Of a stretch of DNA of 57,882 bases, positions 47,302-56,077 are shown in pieces. The notes under the pieces are model-generated. The model was given only the letters and a program-made list of their open reading frames with translations. It made no database searches and was not told the origin of the DNA. Within the stretch, counting starts at the first letter, position 1. Each line of letters starts with the position of its first letter. Made by a program: the position numbers and the translations under genes. Source of the stretch: an uncultured Pelagibacteraceae bacterium (GTDB lineage Bacteria > Pseudomonadota > Alphaproteobacteria > Pelagibacterales > Pelagibacteraceae); the NCBI GenBank assembly GCA_902575835.1, contig CACGSX010000006.1:1-57882 (forward strand), in the 5' to 3' direction.

Positions 47302-49015
47302 AATAATTTTCAAAATAACCTTAATTTTATTTTTTTATAATTGTACTTTTGCAAATGAACCAATCGATATCTGGAAAATTGAAAAAAAAGACATTATTAG
47401 CAAAGATAATTCAACCTCAAATATAAACGAAAGTAATAATCTAAATACTAATACAACATTATCAGTTCAATCTAGTTCTGAGATAGTGATAAATAAAGAA
47501 ATTGAATCATCCACTATTAAATTAGCAGGATTATATGACCCTGCACAGAATGGTTTAAAAATCGATATGTGGTCGAACAGTGATGGTGAGTTAATTAAAA
47601 GCATATTAAATAAAAATTTAAATAGAAACTTATCTGAATTTTCAAAAAAAATATTAGACATAGCTTTACTAACAAACTCATATATTCCCACAAATAATAT
47701 TACTGAAGAAGAATTTTTAGAGTTTAAATTTAATCATTTAATAAATAAAAAAGATTTTGAATTAATTAAAGAATTTTTAATCAATAATTCTGAAGTTTCT
47801 AATAAAAATAAATTGATTAAATTTTACTCAGAATATTATCTTTCAAACTCTGAGGTAAAAAAAGCATGTGAGATATTTAATATTAGTGGCGCTATTACTG
47901 ATAAGTATTTAAATAATTTTAAAATTTATTGTTTAATTCTAGAAGATAAAAAAGAACAAGCCCAACTACTTTTCGATTTATCAAAAGAGTTGGATGAAAT
48001 TGACATTTTTTTTGAAAATAAATTTAATATATTAATGGGTTACGCAAGCAAAGATGAAATAATTTCGGACGAAAATATATTATATTTTCACTTATCTCAT
48101 AAAACAAATAATGATTTTAATTATGAGCCAAAAATGGACTCACCTAGATTTATCTGGAATTATTTGTCGTCATCAAATATTCTCAAAAATGCAAATTCCT
48201 TTGATATTGAAAATCCAGAAGATTTAAGATTATTAGAAAGGGCAACTCATGAAAATGTATTTGAAGAGAGAGAACTATTAGATACATATAAAAAATTTCA
48301 ATTTAACATAACGCAACTATTAAATGCCAAAGATGCTTATAAGCTTCTTCCAGATTATGAGGGCAGAGCTTTATTATATCAAAGATTACTTTTATCTGTT
48401 GATGTTGAGCAAAGATTAAGTATGGCTTCTGAATTATATAAATCTTTCCAAAAAAAAAAATTAGATAATGCATTTGATAATGAAATCAAAGTAATTTTAA
48501 AAAAAATAAAAAAAGATGATGTTCCCTCAAATTTTACTACCTTTTATGAAAATCATACCGACAATAAGTTAAAAAAAGAGAGAAAGATAAAATTTAATAA
48601 TAAAAAAATACATCAATCAAAATTATTAAATTACTTTTTAAATAAAACTAGTTTGCTGAAAGCAGAAAAGGAAACAAATGATATTTTGAAAAAAATTAAA
48701 AGAAATAAAAAGTATGTTTTTTCTACAAAAGATATGATTCTTATTGAATCGCTCAAATCAGATGGTGTAAAAATAGATAAAAAATACTCAAACCTTTATG
48801 AATACAACTTTCAATTTTCCTCTGATATAAAACAAATGCTATCCAATGGAGAGTTGGGCTTATTATTAATAAAAATAGTAGATATTGTTGGTGAAAGTAA
48901 CCTTGAAGATCTAGATATAAACACAGTGAATTTATTAGTTTCAACTATGAATGAGCTAAAAAATGTAGATTTAAGGAATGAAATTCTAATAGAAGTCTTG
49001 CCTTTAAAAGTCTAA
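47276..49015 (+). CDS. Secreted or membrane-anchored hypothetical protein (579 aa)
   Basis: The N-terminus (MKILKQLSKIIFKITLILFF) is a signal-peptide-like segment with a likely cleavage after CTFA near residue 26. A Ser/Asn/Thr-rich linker follows (~40-65), and the remaining ~500 residues are predicted mostly helical and charged, with repeated leucine-spaced helices suggestive of an alpha-solenoid. Examples are the stretch starting KLAGLYDPAQNGL and the part rich in LLERA/YKSF helices. I see no catalytic motif and recognise no family. It is coupled to the 46-aa membrane protein and followed 14 bases later by def, so it travels with the def-fmt-truA operon. An A11 run lies at 48450-48460. Confidence 0.8.
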   Translation: MKILKQLSKIIFKITLILFFYNCTFANEPIDIWKIEKKDIISKDNSTSNINESNNLNTNTTLSVQSSSEIVINKEIESSTIKLAGLYDPAQNGLKIDMWSNSDGELIKSILNKNLNRNLSEFSKKILDIALLTNSYIPTNNITEEEFLEFKFNHLINKKDFELIKEFLINNSEVSNKNKLIKFYSEYYLSNSEVKKACEIFNISGAITDKYLNNFKIYCLILEDKKEQAQLLFDLSKELDEIDIFFENKFNILMGYASKDEIISDENILYFHLSHKTNNDFNYEPKMDSPRFIWNYLSSSNILKNANSFDIENPEDLRLLERATHENVFEERELLDTYKKFQFNITQLLNAKDAYKLLPDYEGRALLYQRLLLSVDVEQRLSMASELYKSFQKKKLDNAFDNEIKVILKKIKKDDVPSNFTTFYENHTDNKLKKERKIKFNNKKIHQSKLLNYFLNKTSLLKAEKETNDILKKIKRNKKYVFSTKDMILIESLKSDGVKIDKKYSNLYEYNFQFSSDIKQMLSNGELGLLLIKIVDIVGESNLEDLDINTVNLLVSTMNELKNVDLRNEILIEVLPLKV

Positions 49016-49029
49016 AGAATAAATAAATT

Positions 49030-49551
49030 ATGCCAGTGAAAGAACTAATTACAGTACCTGATGATATTCTTAGAAGAAAATCTGAGCCATTAAATAAAGT
49101 CGATGTTAATGAAAAAAAACTCATAAAAGATTTATTTGAAACTATGTACCATCACAATGGCATAGGTTTGGCAGCTGTTCAAGTAGGAATTCTTAAAAGA
49201 GTAGTTGTTTTAGATGTCTCAAAAAATGAAAATGAAAAAAAGCCTTTATGCTTTATTAATCCACAAATAAAAACTTTAAGTGAAAAAATGTCTACATATG
49301 AGGAAGGTTGTTTATCAATACCTAATACCTTTATTGAGATAGAGAGACCAGAAATTTGTACCGTATCATATATAGATGAAAATGGTGATAAGAAAGAAAT
49401 GGAATGCGATGGACTACTCTCAACATGTTTACAACATGAAATAAATCACCTAGATGGAAAACTAATAATTGATTATTTATCTAAAATCAAAAAAGATTTA
49501 ATAATAAAAAAATTGTCTAAACAAAAAACCTCCAACAGAGTTGTTGTTTAA
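49030..49551 (+). CDS. def: Peptide deformylase
   Basis: A 173-aa metalloprotease with the three family motifs: GIGLAAVQ (44-51), EGCLS (92-96, metal ligand C94) and QHEINH (135-140, ligands H136 and H140). HEINH instead of HEIDH is a mild substitution outside the ligands. It removes formyl groups from nascent N-termini. It is paired with fmt, which adds the formyl group to initiator tRNA; the fmt ATG follows its stop directly. Confidence 0.96.
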   Translation: MPVKELITVPDDILRRKSEPLNKVDVNEKKLIKDLFETMYHHNGIGLAAVQVGILKRVVVLDVSKNENEKKPLCFINPQIKTLSEKMSTYEEGCLSIPNTFIEIERPEICTVSYIDENGDKKEMECDGLLSTCLQHEINHLDGKLIIDYLSKIKKDLIIKKLSKQKTSNRVVV

Positions 49552-50466
49552 ATGTCAAATATTGTATTTATGGGTACACCAAAGTTTGCAGTGCCTATTC
49601 TAAAAAAAATTAATCAAAAATATAAAATTAATTGTGTATTTACTCAGCCTCCAAGTAAATCAAATAGAGGTCAAAAGTTTATGAAATCACCAATTCATAC
49701 ATGTGCAGAGGAACTTAATCTAGAAATTAAAACTCCAAAAAAAATTGATGAAGAATTTGAATATCTTAAAGAATTAAATTTAGACCTCGTAATTGTTGTT
49801 GCATACGGACAGTTAATTTCGAAAAAAATTCTTGACTTGAGTAAAAAAGGTTTTTTGAATATTCATGCTTCATTATTACCAAAATGGAGAGGGGCGGCAC
49901 CAATCCAAAGATCGATTTTAAACAATGAAACAAAAACTGGTATATCATTTATGAAAATTGATGAAAAATTAGATTCTGGGCCAGTATGTAATAAATATCC
50001 AATAGATATTCTTGACAAGGATAATACAGAAACTTTGTCTGAAAAATTATCCTATTTGAGTACAGAAAAAATTTTAGAAAATGTGCAAAAAGTTTTAGAA
50101 GGAGAAGCAATATTTAAAGAGCAAGATCATGCAAAAGCTACATATGCAAAGAAAATTCAAAAAGTAGAGGGAAAGATAGATTGGAATAATAGTGCTCGTA
50201 AAATAATTGCTCAAATAAATGGATTATATCCAAAACCTGGTGCATGGTTTGAGGTTAACAACAAAAGATATAAAATATTAAAAGCTAAAATAAACAAGCA
50301 GTCAGCAACAAGCGGTGAAGTAATCGACGAACAAATGACAATAGCATGTGGTGAAAATTCAATAAATATTATTAAGATACAAAAAGAGGGCAAGAATCCT
50401 CAAAAAATTAACGAATTTTTATTAGGCAATAAGGTTAGAAAAGGAACAATAATAAAAAGTGATTAG
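49552..50466 (+). CDS. fmt: Methionyl-tRNA formyltransferase
   Basis: A 304-aa enzyme with FMGTPKFAVPIL at the N-terminus and the catalytic Asn-His-Asp set: N103 and H105 in NIHASLLPKWRGAAPIQRS and D141 in LDSGP. The C-terminal OB-fold domain starts near 200 (KIDWNNSARKI, NGLYPKPGAWF). It formylates Met-tRNAfMet. The truA GTG start overlaps its end by eight bases. Confidence 0.96.
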   Translation: MSNIVFMGTPKFAVPILKKINQKYKINCVFTQPPSKSNRGQKFMKSPIHTCAEELNLEIKTPKKIDEEFEYLKELNLDLVIVVAYGQLISKKILDLSKKGFLNIHASLLPKWRGAAPIQRSILNNETKTGISFMKIDEKLDSGPVCNKYPIDILDKDNTETLSEKLSYLSTEKILENVQKVLEGEAIFKEQDHAKATYAKKIQKVEGKIDWNNSARKIIAQINGLYPKPGAWFEVNNKRYKILKAKINKQSATSGEVIDEQMTIACGENSINIIKIQKEGKNPQKINEFLLGNKVRKGTIIKSD

Positions 50467-51199
50467 ATATCAGATTCTAATAGAATACGAAGGCACTTTA
50501 TACAATGGTTGGCAAATTCAAAAAAAAGGTAAGTCAATCCAGGAAAATATTGAGATTGTCTTATCTAAACTATTAAAAGAAAAAATAAAAATTTATGGGT
50601 CTGGACGAACAGATACAGGAGTTCACGCCAAAGAGCAATCAGCACACTTTGATACTACAAATAATATTATTCAAAAAGATAAATTAATAAATTCGCTAAA
50701 CTTTTTTTTAAATAAAAAAAAAATATCAATATTGAAAATCAAAAGAAAAAATAAATTTTTTCATTCAAGATATTCTGCGAAAGAAAGACGATATACCTAT
50801 TTAATAAGAAATGATGTTTCTCCTTCTGTTATTAATTTTAATAGAGAGTGGCATGTTAAAAAAAAAATTAATGTCGATTTGATGAAAAAAGGAGCCAAAA
50901 AGTTAATTGGAACCCATGATTTTTCAACTTTCAGAGCATCTAATTGTGCTGCAAAAAGTCCGGTAAGAACCATGAAAAAGGTAAAAATAACAAAAATTAA
51001 AAATGTTATAAAAATTCAATTTGTATCAAAATCATTTCTTAAGAGTCAAGTTAGATCCATGGTTGGTTCGCTTAAATACCTTGGTGAAAATAAATGGAAC
51101 TTAAAAAAATTTACCAGTATATTTAAATCAAAATCAAGAAAAAATTGTGCTCCTATTGCTCCTGCACATGGCTTATATCTTGAGAAAATTATTTATTAG
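50459..51199 (+). CDS. truA: tRNA pseudouridine(38-40) synthase TruA
   Basis: A 246-aa pseudouridine synthase with the catalytic D52 in GSGRTDTGVHAKEQ, FHSRYSAKERRYTYLI and FLKSQVRSMVGSL. It modifies positions 38-40 of the anticodon stem-loop. It starts with GTG at 50459, inside the end of fmt, with no ATG available at the family start. It converges on the SET-domain gene with an 11-base overlap. Confidence 0.95.
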   Translation: MIRYQILIEYEGTLYNGWQIQKKGKSIQENIEIVLSKLLKEKIKIYGSGRTDTGVHAKEQSAHFDTTNNIIQKDKLINSLNFFLNKKKISILKIKRKNKFFHSRYSAKERRYTYLIRNDVSPSVINFNREWHVKKKINVDLMKKGAKKLIGTHDFSTFRASNCAAKSPVRTMKKVKITKIKNVIKIQFVSKSFLKSQVRSMVGSLKYLGENKWNLKKFTSIFKSKSRKNCAPIAPAHGLYLEKIIY

Positions 51200-51650
51200 A
51201 TTTCTTTTTTTTCTTTTTTATTCTCCATCTTGATCCTTCTCTAACTATATAACCACAACAATTTTTGGAGCCACACTTACAAGGAAAATCCTTATAGTTT
51301 TCATCAAAACCAAACCCATAATCATAAGTTAGTTCTTCATTTTTATTTATATCTTTAATAGAACTAATCCATAATTTTAAACCTTTGCCTTCAACTTCGC
51401 AGTTTGGATCGCAAGAGTGATTAATAAGTCTTGCAGTATTGTAAGCAAAATCACCATCTAAATCATATCTATTATTTAAGTTAAAAAGATAAATCGCTTT
51501 ATCATTATCAAATTTTGGATTATTTTCGGTCTGTTTTTTTGTAATTATTTTACCTGTGTAGTAAATAATCTTAGTTCCTTTTTTTATATTTTTAGATGCA
51601 AACAGTCCCCTGTTATCAATATTTGATGATTTTTGTTTGTATAGTTTCAT
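51189..51650 (-). CDS. SET-domain protein lysine methyltransferase
   Basis: A 153-aa stand-alone SET domain. NRGLFASKNIKKGTKI is the N-SET strand, RLINHSCDPNCEVEG contains the NHSC motif (77-80) that contacts S-adenosylmethionine, EELTYDYGF has the catalytic tyrosine, and the post-SET cysteines (C124, C126, C131, C132) complete a zinc site. The C-terminus is a Lys tail. SET proteins methylate protein lysines; bacterial targets are mostly unknown. It starts two bases after the stop of the deacetylase gene, so the two are likely co-transcribed. Confidence 0.9.
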   Translation of the reverse strand: MKLYKQKSSNIDNRGLFASKNIKKGTKIIYYTGKIITKKQTENNPKFDNDKAIYLFNLNNRYDLDGDFAYNTARLINHSCDPNCEVEGKGLKLWISSIKDINKNEELTYDYGFGFDENYKDFPCKCGSKNCCGYIVREGSRWRIKKKKKKSNK

Positions 51651-51652
51651 GA

Positions 51653-52582
51653 TTATTTATTTTCTGCCTCGATTAATGCATTTACATGATAATTAGCGCT
51701 TTCAGCAAGTGCTTTCAGGTCGTATCCACCTTCTAATAAAGATACTACTTTTCCGTTAGTAAATTTATTAGTGGCTTTTAGTGTTCTTCTTGTTATTTCA
51801 TAAAAATCTTTGGATGAAAGTTCAAATTGAGCTAATGGATCGTTTTTGTGGGCATCAAAGCCAGCAGAAAAGATGAGGTAATCAGGTTTGTATTCAATTA
51901 ACCTATCTAAAACTCTATCATAAGCATTAAAATACTCTTCAGAATTTGTGCCTGCAGGAAGAGGTATATTAAGAGAATTATTATACTTTCCCTTGTCTTT
52001 TTCTGAGCCACCACCTGGATAAAATGGATATTGATGTGTTGATATATAAAGTGAATTTTTGTTATCATACATTACATCATAATTCCCATTTCCCCAATGA
52101 ACATCAAAATCTACACATGCAATTCTTTTATACTTATATTTTTTTATTAAATAATTAACTGCAACACCTGCATTAGAAATACAGCAAAAGCCCATTGATT
52201 TATTTTTTTCAGCATGGTGTCCTGGTGGTCGCACAACACAAAAAGCATTTTTATACTTTTTATTCTCAATTCCATCTATTGCACTTATAGCTGATCCTGC
52301 AGCTTGAAACACCGCATCCTTACTTCCAGGCGATACAACTGTATCACCATCTAAAAAATTTAAGCCAGTTTTGGGGAATGAATTATTTAAATTATTAATA
52401 TAATCTTCAGAATGTGTCATATTAAGAATATCATTAGGAACAACATCTGGCTTACCCCAAAGCAGTTCTTTATTTTTTTTTAAAGTATCAATTATTGAAA
52501 CCACTCTCTTCGGTTGCTCTGGATGACCATCTCCTGTTATATGTTTTTCTGAAGATTCAGATGTTATAATTGCGGTTTTCAA
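51653..52582 (-). CDS. Histone-deacetylase-family (class II HDAC/AcuC/acetylpolyamine amidohydrolase-like) deacetylase
   Basis: A 309-aa arginase/deacetylase-fold enzyme with the complete catalytic set: RPPGHHAE (H122/H123), DFDVHWGNG (zinc ligands D160 and H162), SAGFDAHKNDPL (third ligand) and LEGGYD (Tyr). It removes acyl groups from lysine or polyamine amines. Length and HPEQPKR near the N-terminus suit class II HDAC-like bacterial members. The start is TTG at 52582, overlapping the dapE TGA by four bases (TTGA), with no ATG near. It belongs to the dapD-dapE-deacetylase-SET run. Its substrate is not established. Confidence 0.92.
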   Translation of the reverse strand: MKTAIITSESSEKHITGDGHPEQPKRVVSIIDTLKKNKELLWGKPDVVPNDILNMTHSEDYINNLNNSFPKTGLNFLDGDTVVSPGSKDAVFQAAGSAISAIDGIENKKYKNAFCVVRPPGHHAEKNKSMGFCCISNAGVAVNYLIKKYKYKRIACVDFDVHWGNGNYDVMYDNKNSLYISTHQYPFYPGGGSEKDKGKYNNSLNIPLPAGTNSEEYFNAYDRVLDRLIEYKPDYLIFSAGFDAHKNDPLAQFELSSKDFYEITRRTLKATNKFTNGKVVSLLEGGYDLKALAESANYHVNALIEAENK

Positions 52583-53721
52583 GTGAAATAATTGTGTAAG
52601 ATATTCTTATAAATCTTAGTTAACTTTTTTAAATCTGAGATCGATGTTCTCTCGTTAACCATATGAATAGTATTATTTCTTAACCCCAGCTCAAGACGTG
52701 GTATCGAACCTAAAAATCTGCTGTCACTTGTGCCACCTCTACAATTTAATTTTGCATTGTTGCCTGTAACTTTTTTTACAACTTTTTTTACCATATAAAT
52801 TTCTTTATTTGGCACTGTGTAAAATGCTTCTCCACTTACTTTATAATCTATTTTTGTCTTGCAATTTTCTTTTTTTGCTACTGCATTTATAATTTTACTA
52901 AGTTTTTTCTTCAAAAATGTTGATTTATAAGTTGAATTAAACCTAACATTAAATTTAGCACTTGCAGATTGTGGGACTACATTTTCAGACATATTATCCA
53001 CATTCATTTTTGTAAATTCTAAATTTGATGGTGGCATATACTTTGTTCCTTTGTCTAGCGGAACACTTTTCAGTTTAGAGATTATTTTAGCAAGAGTAGT
53101 ACATGGATTTATATATGTCCCATAAAATGCAGAGTGTCCACTTTTTCCATACACTGTTACCGTTGCATTCATAGAACCTCTTCTTCCAATCCTGATTTCA
53201 TCTCCAACTGATTTATTTGATGACGGTTCGCCTACTATTGAAAAATCAATTTTTTCTTTTTTTTTCTTTAAATATTTCATAACGGCTGGACAACCATGAC
53301 CTGTAGTTTCTTCATCAGCCGTAATTATTATTGATATAGATCCTTTAAATTTTTTATTTTTAATAAAATTACTCACAGCACTTATCCAACATGCTACGCT
53401 ACCCTTCATGTCCTGGGATCCTCTTCCATATAAATACCCTTTTTTTACCACTGCTTTAAATGGTGGAAACTCCCAATTGTTGAGGTTAGCAACAACATCT
53501 GTGTGACCCAAATAATTAATGTTAGGTTTTGATTTACCAAATTTTGCATATAAGTTTAATGCAGGTTCAGCGCCTGTACCTTTTGATTTTATTATCCGAC
53601 ATTTAAAACCCAATGAGGAAAGTTTCTTTGAAAGGAACTTCATAATCCCTTTATCTTCTGTTTTAATAGTTTGAAATTTTATTAGCTCCTGAGCTAACTT
53701 TAGTTCATTAAAAGTTTTCAT
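52579..53721 (-). CDS. dapE: Succinyl-diaminopimelate desuccinylase
   Basis: A 380-aa M20 metallohydrolase with zinc-site motifs GHTDVV (H73), GSQDMKG (D104), ADEETTGHG (E137/E138) and the late RGGTSDSRF typical of DapE. It releases succinate from N-succinyl-LL-diaminopimelate for lysine and peptidoglycan synthesis. It follows dapD by four bases. Confidence 0.95.
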   Translation of the reverse strand: MKTFNELKLAQELIKFQTIKTEDKGIMKFLSKKLSSLGFKCRIIKSKGTGAEPALNLYAKFGKSKPNINYLGHTDVVANLNNWEFPPFKAVVKKGYLYGRGSQDMKGSVACWISAVSNFIKNKKFKGSISIIITADEETTGHGCPAVMKYLKKKKEKIDFSIVGEPSSNKSVGDEIRIGRRGSMNATVTVYGKSGHSAFYGTYINPCTTLAKIISKLKSVPLDKGTKYMPPSNLEFTKMNVDNMSENVVPQSASAKFNVRFNSTYKSTFLKKKLSKIINAVAKKENCKTKIDYKVSGEAFYTVPNKEIYMVKKVVKKVTGNNAKLNCRGGTSDSRFLGSIPRLELGLRNNTIHMVNERTSISDLKKLTKIYKNILHNYFT

Positions 53722-53725
53722 TAAT

Positions 53726-54553
53726 TTAGTCTCTTAAAAGATCGTTAACAGATGTCTTTGATCTAGTTTTTTCATCAACTTGTTTAATAATTACTGCACA
53801 GCTTAACGAAGGTGCAGACGGATTATTTTTATCAGGAAGAGAACCTGGTACAACAACCGAGTATGGAGGTATTTTACCATAAGTGATTTCACCAGTCGCA
53901 CGGTTTACTATTTTAGTACTTTGCGTAATCAGCATCCCCATACTTAATACTGAGCCTTCTCCAACTATAACACCTTCAACAATTTCCGACATAGCGCCAA
54001 CAAAAACATTATCTTCAATAATTGTTGGTAATGCTTGGGCAGGTTCCAATACTCCCCCGATTCCTGAGCCAGCAGAAATATGACAGTTTTTTCCAATTTG
54101 ACAACAACTACCTGCACGACTAAACGTGTCCATCATGGTTCCGGAGTCGATCCATGCTCCAATATTTACATAGCATGGCATTAAGACTGCATTTTTACCT
54201 ACGAATGATCCCCTTCTAACAGGAGAATTAGGAACCATTCTAAATCCTGCTTTTTCGTGATCTTCTTTAGACCAGCCTGCAGTTTTACCTTTTAATAGAT
54301 GCGCTTTGTCATACCAACTACTGTAGGGGCCATTTAAATTTTCCATTGGATACATTCTAAAACTTAACATAATTGCTTTTTTTATATGTTGATGTGTTAC
54401 CCACTCACCATTAATTTTTTCTGCTACTCTGACTTTGCCGCTATCTAAGTCATCGATAATTTGATTAACAGTATTTTTTAAACTCTCATCTGAGTTAGGA
54501 CTTACTTGGTCTCTATTTTCCCAGGCATCATTGATTATATTTTCTATGCTCAT
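53726..54553 (-). CDS. dapD: 2,3,4,5-tetrahydropyridine-2-carboxylate N-succinyltransferase
   Basis: A 275-aa left-handed beta-helix acyltransferase with hexapeptide-type repeats (~100-220: GKNAVLMPCYVNIGAWI, NCHISAGSGIGGVLEP, DNVFVGAMSEIVEGVIVGEG). It begins with a helical domain including WKRIRRA-like AIMLSFRMYPM. It transfers succinate from succinyl-CoA in the DAP pathway, the step before aminotransfer and DapE. It is the second-to-last pathway gene in the yidC-argB-HAD-dapD-dapE run. Confidence 0.96.
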   Translation of the reverse strand: MSIENIINDAWENRDQVSPNSDESLKNTVNQIIDDLDSGKVRVAEKINGEWVTHQHIKKAIMLSFRMYPMENLNGPYSSWYDKAHLLKGKTAGWSKEDHEKAGFRMVPNSPVRRGSFVGKNAVLMPCYVNIGAWIDSGTMMDTFSRAGSCCQIGKNCHISAGSGIGGVLEPAQALPTIIEDNVFVGAMSEIVEGVIVGEGSVLSMGMLITQSTKIVNRATGEITYGKIPPYSVVVPGSLPDKNNPSAPSLSCAVIIKQVDEKTRSKTSVNDLLRD

Positions 54554-54557
54554 AAAT

Positions 54558-55229
54558 TTAAGAACTTTTTAATAACCTTATTTCTTTTAAAAATAAAGAG
54601 AGATTTTCGATTTTATAGTCGATGTAATCTTTGTCAGACTCTTTTTTACCCCAGTATTCATTATTGATAAGCCAAGCTGTTATTGTCCCCCGCTCTTTAC
54701 CTATTGATAAATTTTTAGCTATATCCTCGATATAAAGAGTTTCTTTTGGATCAATCTTAAATTTATCAACCATAAGATCAAAAGCTTTAGCTTCAGGCTT
54801 AGGGTGATATTTTGCGTCTACGATATCAAATATATCTTTAAATTGGTCTTCAATACCAAGAGTTTTCACTATATTTTTTACGTGAGCTCTACTTCCGTTT
54901 GTGAATACAAATTTATTTAAATCAATGTTTTCTAGCTCATTTCTTAAGATAAGATCTTTTTCCATAAATGAAAGATCAATATCATGAACATACTCTAAGA
55001 ATTCTTCCGGTGGTATATCATGATGTATCATCAATCCATTTAAGCTTGTGTTGTATTTGTGAAAGTAATCTCTTTGTAATTCTTTAGCTTTTATAAGATC
55101 TAAGTTGAGCTTATTTGAGATATATTTTGTCATTCTCTTACTAACTTGACCAAAAACTGCCTCTAAATCATTATATAAAACACCATCGCAGTCGAATAAG
55201 ATGTTTTTTATATTTTTTAAATTATTCAT
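54558..55229 (-). CDS. HAD-family pyrimidine 5'-nucleotidase-like phosphatase
   Basis: A 223-aa HAD hydrolase: motif I FDCDGVLY near residue 14, motif II FTNGSRAH, and motifs III/IV in PKPEAKAFD and YIEDIAKNLSIGKERG. It resembles SDT1/pyrimidine 5'-nucleotidases that occur beside argB and dapD in alphaproteobacteria. Substrate is not certain. It overlaps argB by four bases (ATGA) and precedes dapD by four. Confidence 0.88.
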   Translation of the reverse strand: MNNLKNIKNILFDCDGVLYNDLEAVFGQVSKRMTKYISNKLNLDLIKAKELQRDYFHKYNTSLNGLMIHHDIPPEEFLEYVHDIDLSFMEKDLILRNELENIDLNKFVFTNGSRAHVKNIVKTLGIEDQFKDIFDIVDAKYHPKPEAKAFDLMVDKFKIDPKETLYIEDIAKNLSIGKERGTITAWLINNEYWGKKESDKDYIDYKIENLSLFLKEIRLLKSS

Positions 55230-56074
55230 TTTCTTATCAATGTTCCCGCACCCTTGTCAGAAAATAACTCAAATAGTATTGAATGCGGTTTTCTCCCATC
55301 AACAATAACTACACCTCTAACACCATTAGATATTGCATCTAGACAAGTGTTTATTTTTGGTATCATGCCTCCAGAAATAATATTATTTTTTAACATTTCA
55401 TTGGCTTTATTGAGATTAATTTCAGATATAAGTTTTTGATTTTCATCAAGAACTCCTTCAACATCTGTCATCAAAAGAAGTCGTCTGGCATCGATCTCTT
55501 TTGCAATTGAACCTGCAGCAATATCTGCATTAATATTATAAATTCTGCCGTCATCACCCAATCCTAAAGGGACAACAATTGGAATTTGTTTATTTTTAAT
55601 AAAATTTAATATTTTCTCTTTGTTAATTTTTTTTGGTTTCCCGACATATCCCAATTCTTTACTTTCAGGAATAATATTAATTACATTATTTTCTTTAGGT
55701 GATATTGAACAAGCATTAGTGTTTTTAGATTTTAATTCATGTAAAATCTCTAAATTAAGCTCTAGTAAAGCTTCTTCTATATATCTTATTGTTTTTTCGT
55801 CTGAAACCCTAAGTCCTTTGATAAATCTAGTTTCAATATTATTTTCATCTAATTTTTTTTTAATATTTTTACCTCCACCATGAACGACTATTGCTGATAA
55901 ACCGATTTTGTTTATCACTGAAATATCTTCTATGAACTGATTAAATAGTTTTTTATCTAATAAAACAGATCCGCCACATTTAATTACTATTACCTCAGAC
56001 TGATATTTGTTTATATATTTTTCAACCTCATTAATATTAGGCCCATCTGTTGGAATAATCTTATCTAATTCCAT
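55226..56074 (-). CDS. argB: Acetylglutamate kinase
   Basis: A 282-aa amino-acid kinase with VIKCGGSVL, IVVHGGGKNIKKKL, GLRVSDEKTIRYI, NINADIAAGSIAKEI and GGMIPKINTCLDAI, the expected order. It phosphorylates N-acetylglutamate in arginine synthesis. The ATG at 56074 is preferred; a TTG three bases upstream is also possible. It starts immediately after yidC; the engB gene often found between yidC and argB in alphaproteobacteria is absent here. Confidence 0.95.
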   Translation of the reverse strand: MELDKIIPTDGPNINEVEKYINKYQSEVIVIKCGGSVLLDKKLFNQFIEDISVINKIGLSAIVVHGGGKNIKKKLDENNIETRFIKGLRVSDEKTIRYIEEALLELNLEILHELKSKNTNACSISPKENNVINIIPESKELGYVGKPKKINKEKILNFIKNKQIPIVVPLGLGDDGRIYNINADIAAGSIAKEIDARRLLLMTDVEGVLDENQKLISEINLNKANEMLKNNIISGGMIPKINTCLDAISNGVRGVVIVDGRKPHSILFELFSDKGAGTLIRK

Positions 56075-56077
56075 CAA

